From contig CAYXQJ010000010.1 of NCBI GenBank assembly GCA_964467455.1, forward strand, positions 1 through 64,000: a stretch of DNA of 64,000 nucleotides, in the 5' to 3' direction. Every line of letters starts with the position of its first letter. Within the stretch, counting starts at the first letter, position 1. The position numbers and the translations under genes are program-made. Positions 16,752 to 24,960 of this stretch are shown piece after piece. The notes under the pieces were generated by a model. The model had not been told where the DNA came from. It searched no databases and worked only from the letters and a program-made list of their open reading frames with translations. The DNA comes from OLB6 sp964467455 (lineage in GTDB: Bacteria > Bacteroidota > Ignavibacteria > Kapaibacteriales > Kapaibacteriaceae).

Positions 16752-16757
16752 AAGACT

Positions 16758-17438
16758 TTAGAGCCCCAACACAAACTGTACGGACCAGGTACGGTAGGAT
16801 TCACCGAACGTGTCTTCGTCGTTAAGTGAAGCGCCGATAATGTCCGTGATGAATCGCAAACGGTAGATACTCTTCGGGGCATACGATACGTCGATCATTG
16901 CGCTCGGCGTCACGGTAAAAGCGCTGGTCGTCCACGTTGACCGCGTTCGCAAACCGAAGTTGACGCCGAGACCACCTTCGATACCCCAAGCCATCGACTT
17001 TCGACGCAACGCGCCGTATCCGATGGTTGCATGGATCGGAGCGCTGATATCAAAGCCCACGGCGGTCTCTGTTGACGTGTATCCCCACTCATCCGTTGTA
17101 CCTTCAGAGCCAATATTGAGCCACAAATTGGCAGCGGGGACCAGCCACACAGTGCCATAAGCGCCAATGTCTGCTAGCGGGATGTGACCACCGTACCCCA
17201 ACCCGAAGAAGGTATAGCCAGTAGAGCTCGTGCCTCCGGGGATCGCTTCGCCATTCGATCGAAGTTCGTACTCATACGTTGCACGCTGAATGCCGATCAT
17301 CCACTCACCATTTGGTTTACGACGGATCTTGGTGGACGTCTCATCAACGTCAGTAAGCGTCGTGTCATCTTGTGCCAACAACGGGGCCGTGGCCATGATC
17401 ATGGAAACACAGAACGTCGTGAAGAAAGCCTTTGTCAT
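16758..17438 (-). CDS. Putative outer-membrane beta-barrel protein
   Basis: A 226-residue exported protein from ATG 17438, chosen because it gives an ATGA overlap with the upstream gene; an ATG 12 bases earlier is also possible. A signal peptide ends near PLLAQ. The rest has the aromatic, Gly-rich alternating pattern of an 8-10-stranded barrel and ends in a strand with a terminal aromatic region (YRTWSVQFVLGL). No family was recognised. It is the last gene of a three-gene operon with a lipoprotein propeller and a larger propeller. Confidence 0.55.
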   Translation of the reverse strand: MTKAFFTTFCVSMIMATAPLLAQDDTTLTDVDETSTKIRRKPNGEWMIGIQRATYEYELRSNGEAIPGGTSSTGYTFFGLGYGGHIPLADIGAYGTVWLVPAANLWLNIGSEGTTDEWGYTSTETAVGFDISAPIHATIGYGALRRKSMAWGIEGGLGVNFGLRTRSTWTTSAFTVTPSAMIDVSYAPKSIYRLRFITDIIGASLNDEDTFGESYRTWSVQFVLGL

Positions 17439-18448
17439 TTGAATCTCCATTTAGTCAATGTGGGATGATGCTGAATATAGACAACTCGATCGTCAAGAGG
17501 ATCGAATGTGATCTGTGAATATGGTATGCCACCATCTTCAAGCTTGATGTGGCATCGATGTGAACCATCTTGTAGATCGATGATCCACAATTCACTGCCA
17601 TCTTCAAAGTCGTCGATGTAAACGTGGAATGCCCCATACCTTCCGGTACGACTGATCGCAAAGTTGCTTACTGTAGCCGATACATAGGTGCGACTGATAT
17701 GTAATGGCGTTACAGAGATCTCATTGCCACTAGCGTCTAACGTTACAAGCGTATCGCCGTCGATCACATACCAGTCTTCACCGTTGCGGTGCGGCAAAGA
17801 GAGTGTATATATTGAGAACGGTCCTGATACGATGCGATCTAGGGCGGCATCGTACACGAGTCGAGGAGTAAGTCTGATCTTGTTTGGGTTCGGTAGTGGC
17901 CCCATACCATAGAACGCCTCTTCATAGGTGTTGTCGGTAATATTGCCAACCGAACGCATGGGGCCATTCGAGGAAACATTAGATATCACGTGAAGACCTT
18001 GAGGGTTATGGTGCAAGGACCACACATATAAGGTCGTGCTGTTCAGATCCCAGCAACAGAAGATCTCGATACTGCCATAGATCTCGTGTTCGAACTCTTT
18101 CATCGCCAACTGCGCACCGTCGGACAGACGATATACCGTTACTGCTCCGAGTCTGGTACATGCGACCATTGTGCCATCATGACTCAGGAATGCAGCGTTC
18201 TGCCCGATCAACAAGGCGTCCGGCAACAGTGCTCCCGACGTTGCGTCAAACTTCTCAACGTTATCCGAATACGTACGATTCATGCGGAACACATATCGTC
18301 CATCGGGACTCACGTTGTACCACGACCCGTCATTCTGCCTGATCGACCATAGAAGCGTTGCCTCACCAACAGGCTGAATGCCAACACCAGTAGGTGCATC
18401 AGTGCATCCAACGACAATGATCACTAGTGCAACAAGGAGCTGTATCAT
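17435..18448 (-). CDS. Putative beta-propeller-like lipoprotein
   Basis: A 337-residue protein with a lipoprotein signal (lipobox VVGC, Cys15). Repeated segments of about 45 residues with SPDGRYVF, SHDGTMVA and RTGRYGAF motifs resemble WD40/TolB-type propeller blades. No catalytic motif is visible. ATGA overlaps at both ends tie it to its neighbours: the 765-residue propeller protein before it and the barrel after it. A joint envelope role is inferred from this operon; its nature is unknown. Confidence 0.55.
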   Translation of the reverse strand: MIQLLVALVIIVVGCTDAPTGVGIQPVGEATLLWSIRQNDGSWYNVSPDGRYVFRMNRTYSDNVEKFDATSGALLPDALLIGQNAAFLSHDGTMVACTRLGAVTVYRLSDGAQLAMKEFEHEIYGSIEIFCCWDLNSTTLYVWSLHHNPQGLHVISNVSSNGPMRSVGNITDNTYEEAFYGMGPLPNPNKIRLTPRLVYDAALDRIVSGPFSIYTLSLPHRNGEDWYVIDGDTLVTLDASGNEISVTPLHISRTYVSATVSNFAISRTGRYGAFHVYIDDFEDGSELWIIDLQDGSHRCHIKLEDGGIPYSQITFDPLDDRVVYIQHHPTLTKWRFK

Positions 18449-20742
18449 TTGCTGAGCTGGTAGATGTCAAGCGTATTCTCCGAGATATTGATCATCATGA
18501 TCCTCGACGTGATCTCGGAATAGACGATACGCAGATCATTGGCATCGGTATCGGTATAGGCGAGCATCGTGGCATCACACTGCCCGTTGAGCTTGATCAC
18601 ACCGGCGCTTGGACCAAAGTCGAACAAGAACCCGCCTTTCATCGAATCGAACAAACGCAAGTTCCGTTTGAAGGACTGATTTGGTTTCCATCCTTCCCAT
18701 GCGAGGGTCTTCTTGCAACCATCTTTAGCACCGATCAATGCTACACCTTCATCACCCATGATCAGCACGTGATCATCATACGGGTGAATCCCAAGCACAT
18801 CATTCACCGTTGCCGTGGCTTCGAAGCTGCCGATCCCGAGGTCGTCGAGCGCATCTTCGTTGAGCGTCCACAGCGCCTTGGGCCACTGTTTCGGAACATC
18901 AGAGATCAGATCGTACGCATACAGGTTGCCCCCTTCATATCGAAGGGTCACCTTGGTCAGCAAGGTGTCTGAGAACATCGAAAGGTGCTTGCTTTCATCG
19001 GCGTGGCACACGAGATGACGCTTCATGCCTTCGGCGGAGAAGAAGATCTTCCAGGTGGCATAGTGGTCATTGAGATCTTCATGATAGACCACGCGATAGT
19101 CAATGCCATTACCCATGCTAAACAAACCATCTTCGTCGGCCTGGAAGCGAAGTGAGTCGATGACGCCGCTATTGCGGACGAAGACCATGGTCTGTTCACC
19201 CATGATGGATGTTCCATACGGATTCTTGATCGGCATGAAGTAGCGATACACGTTGTACTTCTGTGTTCCTTCAGTACTCCGTGTGAACGCTGTAGGGCTG
19301 ACCGTGACGATCTTTCCTGTGGCTGGATCGATGGAGAATACGGCCTCACCGTCGGCTTCTTCTTCAGAGATCTTGCCGTCCCATGCCTTCGATACCAACC
19401 CCTGTGTGACCATCATGATCTTTCCGTTGATGGTACCGAGGTAGCGAGCAACACCGGCGCCCCAAGCTGTCTCATGAATACACTCAACGGATTGCAAGGC
19501 CATGAATTCTTCGTCGGTGTATGGACCAATGGAGTCGATCCCAAGCTGCGAATAGAACGTCTGGCGAGAAAGACTATCAAGCGAATAGTTCCGAACAGAA
19601 GAGTTAGCACTATTGTACGGCACGCGGCCGCTTAGCGCCATTGATAGCATCGACGAGTTGTTGAAGTGACCCGGGTCGAATTCTTTTTCACAGCGTACAA
19701 GCATGGTTGACCATTCGAGCTTGCCATCCTTGCCGTTGATGCGACGCACAGAGATGTCGTCGTTCTCATTGGAGGTCGTGAGAAGAATGTCTGACGATTC
19801 ATACGGCCACGCTTGGATCGTGTGTCCAAAGCCCTCTTCGTCGGCTGCCTTCTTCCAAAGGATCTTGCCATCAGCAACGTTCAGGAGCGACAGATCCTCT
19901 TCTGTCTGCAGCAGCAGTTGCAATGTCCCCCCTAAGATCAGCGGCTCGTAGGTGAGGTGTTCCTGAAGATCTAGCTCCAGAAGGGCGATCTGTTTACCGG
20001 TGGCAACGTTGACAAGGACCACTTCTTCTTCAAGAATGATGACGGCGTGATCCTTATAACGGATCAGCGCTTGAAAGAGATCAGGATCGAACTTGTGGTC
20101 GCCCATGTCGAGCTTGTAGAGCAACGTTCCCTTGTCGACATCGAACATCGCGACACTATCCATCTTCCCGCCGATGAGGAGTGTGCTCCCCCAGACGTGA
20201 TATCTGAGCGCTGAGAGTTCTTCTGAAGAGTGATAGACCAGCTTGCGCTTGTAGAGATCAACGACCTGGTACGAATCGCTGAACGGAATGATCATCAATG
20301 ATCCTTTCCGGCGTACCGTTATGTAGTCTGTCAGGCCATCTTTCGAGACTTCCGACTTGAGGTCATCAATACCATCACCGGGAAAGGCGACCGAGGCCAG
20401 CGTTGTTCCTGTATTAGCATTGATCCACTCCAGTGCCTTCGCCGATGGCACGGTGACGACCGAGTCGTCCACCCATTCAACAAGGTCCCACTTGTTATCG
20501 TAGTCGTCGTCGAGCTTTCTCGTCCACAGGGTCTTTCCATCCGTAACCGAGATCCCCCAGAACTGATCTTCGAACGTAAGTACCGCCTTATCGCCCGATT
20601 TGTTCATGTTGATGCCTTTAACCTCGAGGTCATCGGAGAACTTTTTGGAAAGAACATTGCCACCGACGTTCTGCTTTTGCGCAGCTGCAGTGCCAAATGC
20701 GCAAAGCACGCACATGGCGATCGCGAAAATCACCCTCATCAC
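18445..20742 (-). CDS. Secreted PQQ-like beta-propeller protein
   Basis: A 765-residue exported protein with a signal peptide (to about residue 22). Repeats of the type VTDGKTLWTRKL, NVATGKQIALLEL, NVADGKILWKK and RINGKDGKLEWSTML match PQQ-like propeller blades, where a W-x-motif follows a Gly-rich turn. Whether PQQ is bound is unclear; many such repeats are structural only. A strong Shine-Dalgarno (GGAGG) lies before the ATG. It is the first gene of a three-gene operon with 4-base overlaps. Confidence 0.65.
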   Translation of the reverse strand: MMRVIFAIAMCVLCAFGTAAAQKQNVGGNVLSKKFSDDLEVKGINMNKSGDKAVLTFEDQFWGISVTDGKTLWTRKLDDDYDNKWDLVEWVDDSVVTVPSAKALEWINANTGTTLASVAFPGDGIDDLKSEVSKDGLTDYITVRRKGSLMIIPFSDSYQVVDLYKRKLVYHSSEELSALRYHVWGSTLLIGGKMDSVAMFDVDKGTLLYKLDMGDHKFDPDLFQALIRYKDHAVIILEEEVVLVNVATGKQIALLELDLQEHLTYEPLILGGTLQLLLQTEEDLSLLNVADGKILWKKAADEEGFGHTIQAWPYESSDILLTTSNENDDISVRRINGKDGKLEWSTMLVRCEKEFDPGHFNNSSMLSMALSGRVPYNSANSSVRNYSLDSLSRQTFYSQLGIDSIGPYTDEEFMALQSVECIHETAWGAGVARYLGTINGKIMMVTQGLVSKAWDGKISEEEADGEAVFSIDPATGKIVTVSPTAFTRSTEGTQKYNVYRYFMPIKNPYGTSIMGEQTMVFVRNSGVIDSLRFQADEDGLFSMGNGIDYRVVYHEDLNDHYATWKIFFSAEGMKRHLVCHADESKHLSMFSDTLLTKVTLRYEGGNLYAYDLISDVPKQWPKALWTLNEDALDDLGIGSFEATATVNDVLGIHPYDDHVLIMGDEGVALIGAKDGCKKTLAWEGWKPNQSFKRNLRLFDSMKGGFLFDFGPSAGVIKLNGQCDATMLAYTDTDANDLRIVYSEITSRIMMINISENTLDIYQLSK

Positions 20743-20784
20743 TCCTCCTTGATGTTTCAGTATGAAGATACGACTGTCGGAGAT

Positions 20785-21192
20785 TTACGTCACGTGAAAA
20801 GTGATCGGCACTTCGATCCTATCGGAAACGCTCAACTTCACCGGGCAGGTCGTTACGGCATTCGTGAGGATCTTCATTTCCTTGTCGTCGAATTCGCGCG
20901 GGAGCGTGATATCGACGATCAAACGTCCGATACGGCGCAGTGGATCGGCCACCATCTCTTTTTTCACCGAGATCTTCGTCCCCACCACGTCCCACCCATG
21001 TTTGTCTCCCGCCAGGCCGATATAGGTGAGCATACAGGCGCCGAGGGCCGTGGCAACGAGGTCTGAGGGTGAAAAACTCTCGCCGCGGCCGTGATTATCC
21101 ACCGGAGCGTCGGCCACCAGAGTGGAGCCGGAGGGCAGGTGGCGGGCCGTAGAGCGAAGTTGTCCTTCATAGACCAGCGAGATCTCTACCAT
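20785..21192 (-). CDS. OsmC/Ohr-family protein
   Basis: A 135-residue protein from Met at 21192; the longer frame upstream crosses the sucD promoter and was not used. OsmC-fold proteins reduce organic peroxides with two cysteines. Both are present: Cys53 in GACMLTYIG and Cys116 in TTCPVKLS. The SPSDLVATAL motif before Cys53 is typical of the OsmC/YhfA branch. It is divergent from sucD, with 66 bases between. The peroxidase role is inferred from the family. Confidence 0.85.
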   Translation of the reverse strand: MVEISLVYEGQLRSTARHLPSGSTLVADAPVDNHGRGESFSPSDLVATALGACMLTYIGLAGDKHGWDVVGTKISVKKEMVADPLRRIGRLIVDITLPREFDDKEMKILTNAVTTCPVKLSVSDRIEVPITFHVT

Positions 21193-21222
21193 TTGACGTG
21201 CCTTTCGGAGCGAGTGATTCCG

Positions 21223-21230
21223 TAAATTTG
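21223..21230 (+). promoter_or_regulatory. sucD: Candidate -7 element TAAATTTG before sucD
   Basis: An exact match to the Bacteroidota TAnnTTTG -7 box, 28 bases before the sucD ATG. The usual upstream TTTG box is not at the expected distance (the nearest is about 27 bases away), so support is moderate. Confidence 0.35.
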
Positions 21231-21258
21231 TGGTCTGTATCCACAAGGACAAACGAAA

Positions 21259-22242
<984 letters not shown>

Positions 22243-22243
22243 T

Positions 22244-22283
22244 GTGCTAGCGTGCTAGCGTGCTAGTCTGCTAGTCTGCTGAT
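22244..22283. repeat. Octamer array GTGCTAGC/CTGCTAGT x5, family E
   Basis: Five 8-bp units directly after the sucD stop codon: GTGCTAGC twice, GTGCTAGT, CTGCTAGT, CTGCTGAT. Related to 3151-3215 and, as a 12-mer, to 54630-54677. Confidence 0.9.
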
Positions 22284-22284
22284 G

Positions 22285-22376
22285 TTCGGTTATTCGTTCC
22301 TCACTGCGTTCGGAATGACATTCGGTTATTCGGTTATTCGGTTATTCTCACATTCTCACATTCTCACATTCTCACA
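22285..22376. repeat. Octamer arrays TTCGGTTA x4 and TTCTCACA x4 with an embedded family G element
   Basis: One TTCGGTTA copy (22285), then a 23-bp interspersed element (22297-22319, family G), then three exact TTCGGTTA and four exact TTCTCACA units (22321-22376), all in 8-bp register. The array ends 10 bases before the ndk ATG and so must form its leader or promoter. Confidence 0.9.
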
Positions 22377-22385
22377 TTGATCTCC

Positions 22386-22799
22386 ATGGAAAAAACTCTC
22401 TGCATCATCAAGCCGGACGCGGTCCGCAATCAGAACATTGGCAACATTGTAGCGATGATCCAAAAGGCGGGGTTCCGCATCTTGGGCATGAAGCAAATGA
22501 CCATTTCTCAGGCCGTGGCCGGTGAATTTTATGCTGTGCACAAGGCGCGCCCGTTCTACGGCGAACTCGTGGACTTCATGTCGAGCGGCCCGATCGTGCC
22601 GATCGCCCTGGAAAAAGACAATGCCGTGGCCGATTGGCGTACGCTGATCGGTGCCACCAACCCGGCTGAAGCGGCCGACGGCACCATCCGCAAGCTGTAC
22701 GCCACCAGCGTTGGCGAGAACGCCGTTCACGGATCCGACTCGGTCGAGAACGGCCTCCGCGAAGTCGGCTTCTTCTTCGGCGAGCACGAGCTGATCTGA
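22386..22799 (+). CDS. ndk: Nucleoside diphosphate kinase
   Basis: A 137-residue enzyme from ATG 22386 that transfers phosphate from ATP to other nucleoside diphosphates through His115 (NAVHGSDS). The full family pattern is present: an N-terminal KTLCIIKPDAV, a central RPFYGELVDFMSSGP and a C-terminal FF-EHEL. There is no obvious Shine-Dalgarno; the upstream DNA is octamer repeat. Confidence 0.97.
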   Translation: MEKTLCIIKPDAVRNQNIGNIVAMIQKAGFRILGMKQMTISQAVAGEFYAVHKARPFYGELVDFMSSGPIVPIALEKDNAVADWRTLIGATNPAEAADGTIRKLYATSVGENAVHGSDSVENGLREVGFFFGEHELI

Positions 22800-22850
22800 T
22801 CTCGGCCCGGGCAACAACACGGAACGGACGACATCGTCAGATGTCCATCG

Positions 22851-22872
22851 CGAGGGCGGATCTCCGCCCTCG
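22851..22872 (+). terminator. Hairpin after ndk, probable terminator
   Basis: A 9-10-bp GC-rich stem (CGAGGGCGGA with TCCGCCCTCG) with a tiny loop, about 50 bases after the ndk stop. The following tract (TGCTGTTTCT) is only weakly T-rich, so terminator strength is uncertain. Confidence 0.6.
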
Positions 22873-22913
22873 TGCTGTTTCTAACAAGTTCTGCCTCATT
22901 TTTGCATGATATC

Positions 22914-23876
22914 ATGATACGAACCACACGCCCCCTGACCCTGATCTTCGTGACGATGGCGATGTCGATCGGTGCGCTGGCACAAAAGTCCGGCCCGACA
23001 TCATCGGCAGGACGCGAGTACCGCCTGCAGGCGCTCTATCGCGCCGGTGTTGCACAGTCGTACGAGATCACTGAGACCACGTCGGCCGTGCGGACTCATT
23101 CCGACAGTTCGAAGAAGACCTACAGTCGCTCGGTGAAGTATTACACCACGATCCGCTGTATCGAAAGCAATGAAGGTCAGGCCACGATCGTGATCAATCT
23201 TGACTCGTTGACGTATGCGTTCAAGGCCGATGACAAGGTAGTGGAATACGACTCGCAGAAAGACATCACGCCGAAGAATTTTGCCGACCTGAACAATTAC
23301 ATCGGACCGCTTAACCGACCGTACGAGCTGAAGGTGACGCCGTATGGCGAAGTGACGTCGATCACCGGTGAGCAGATCGATTTTTGGCGAGACTATCTCA
23401 ACGAGAACAAGAACGACCTCGACAGTGTGATCTATACGATCTGGATGCAGTCGTTGGAGAATACGAATCTGTTGTACTACGGCGATCTTCAAAAACGTGT
23501 GATCCCCGGACGTCGGTTTGCTGTTGACTCTTCATGGAACCACGACCTCACCCTGCGCCTTGACGGTGTGATCTATTCGGAACCAACACACTCCACGTTC
23601 AAAGAATATGTAGGGGGCTTGTACAAGCTTGTCTGCAACGACACGATCAACGCGGCACCGCAGACAATTCACGTCTATGGGATCCCTTACCTCTCGCAGC
23701 TGACGGAGGGACGTGCAGTGGTCGACCATCACGTAGATCTTAGCAGCGCCGGCACGATCACCGAGGTCACATCAAAGTCAGCAGCATGGTTCCGGGCGAA
23801 GGTCCTCAACGAGGTCTTTACGCAAAACGTGACCACAACTACACAATGGAAACTCACAGGTCAATTTCAATGGTAA
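22914..23876 (+). CDS. Secreted hypothetical protein, DUF6263-like
   Basis: A 320-residue exported protein from ATG 22914, with a signal peptide ending near ALAQ. It shares its layout with the next gene: a YRLQALYRAG strand, a long YEI/TTIR beta region, a GPLNRPYELKVTPYGEVTSITG segment and a C-terminal barrel-like sheet. This resembles DUF6263-type secreted proteins, but I cannot confirm the family. No catalytic residues are evident. It overlaps the next gene by 7 bases. Confidence 0.55.
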   Translation: MIRTTRPLTLIFVTMAMSIGALAQKSGPTSSAGREYRLQALYRAGVAQSYEITETTSAVRTHSDSSKKTYSRSVKYYTTIRCIESNEGQATIVINLDSLTYAFKADDKVVEYDSQKDITPKNFADLNNYIGPLNRPYELKVTPYGEVTSITGEQIDFWRDYLNENKNDLDSVIYTIWMQSLENTNLLYYGDLQKRVIPGRRFAVDSSWNHDLTLRLDGVIYSEPTHSTFKEYVGGLYKLVCNDTINAAPQTIHVYGIPYLSQLTEGRAVVDHHVDLSSAGTITEVTSKSAAWFRAKVLNEVFTQNVTTTTQWKLTGQFQW

Positions 23877-24955
23877 CACACTGGTTCCGCGCTACAGCGA
23901 TCGCTCTTCTTCTCACCGCATGCTCGGCGGATCAGTCGTCGGAGACCATTGAAGACGGTGCCGCTGGCGGGTCAGCAACGGCCGGACCCTCGAGCGCTGT
24001 CGTGACCGTAGCAGATACCACGACGGCAACGGATGCACCGCCTACCGAGCTTGTTGGTCACACACTACAGCTTCGTCTACGTGAAGGAGCCCGCACGCGA
24101 TACAAGATCGCACAGTATGCCGAAGACCGGCAGGACACGATCACGGCGCTCTCCGAAGCAACACACGTCTTTGATCAGACGGTGCGCTCAGTGCGTGGTG
24201 ACGGTGCCTATGAGATCGGCATCACGTACACATCCATCACATCGAGCGGCTCGTTGAAGAATCTCAAGACTGGCCAAATGATCCGTTCGGAGAAGTATAA
24301 CAGCAAGGACACGGCCGATCTTCGCAATCCGCGCAATGCCCAGTTCTCGGCACTGCTCGGTGAGACCGTCACGCTGATCCTCACACCCAGGGCCGAAGTT
24401 CAGGAGATCAGCGGTGTCAGCACCATCGTCAACAAGATGGTCGCAAAGCTTCCGAAGCAAGAAGGTCAGCAACAACTTCCGCAGGAGGCGAAGCTTGAGA
24501 TTCAGAAGCAGGTCGAAACGATCATGTATCGCTCCATTCTCGGCCAAGAGCTGATCCCCTTCCCAACTGGACCGATCGACTCCACGCTTACGTGGGATCA
24601 TAGTCAGACGGCTCCGGTCAATCCCTTGTATACGATCAACACCAAGGCCACCTATCGTATTGTGAAGGTACGCAAGGTCAAGGGACGTCGCATCGCTACC
24701 GTCAACGCTACCATCTCGGGCACGGTGGTCACAAACGCTCCACCGGCGCAAGCCGGTATCTCGGTCAAGATGAACTCTTCGAACATTTCCGGTGAAGGTG
24801 TGGCCATTGTTGATATCGATAATGGCATGACCATCTCGAAAAAGAGCAAAGTTTCGATATCATTGTCTGCCACGATCAATGAGAAAGCCACCGGCAAGGT
24901 GGTCAAGGTCAACAACACGTCCATCAAACGGTTCGACATCGAGCTTCTCCCCTAA
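23870..24955 (+). CDS. Lipoprotein related to the preceding gene
   Basis: A 361-residue lipoprotein from ATG 23870 (lipobox LLLTAC). After a Ser/Thr/Ala linker it repeats the layout of the preceding protein: LQLRLREGARTRYKI, then SALLGETVTLILTPRAEVQEISG. The pair therefore looks like a tandem duplication in which one copy became a lipoprotein. The start overlaps the previous stop by 7 bases. It runs 5 bases ahead of the GAF/GGDEF-like gene, so all three may be one transcript. Function unknown. Confidence 0.6.
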   Translation: MVTHWFRATAIALLLTACSADQSSETIEDGAAGGSATAGPSSAVVTVADTTTATDAPPTELVGHTLQLRLREGARTRYKIAQYAEDRQDTITALSEATHVFDQTVRSVRGDGAYEIGITYTSITSSGSLKNLKTGQMIRSEKYNSKDTADLRNPRNAQFSALLGETVTLILTPRAEVQEISGVSTIVNKMVAKLPKQEGQQQLPQEAKLEIQKQVETIMYRSILGQELIPFPTGPIDSTLTWDHSQTAPVNPLYTINTKATYRIVKVRKVKGRRIATVNATISGTVVTNAPPAQAGISVKMNSSNISGEGVAIVDIDNGMTISKKSKVSISLSATINEKATGKVVKVNNTSIKRFDIELLP

Positions 24956-24960
24956 CGCCC

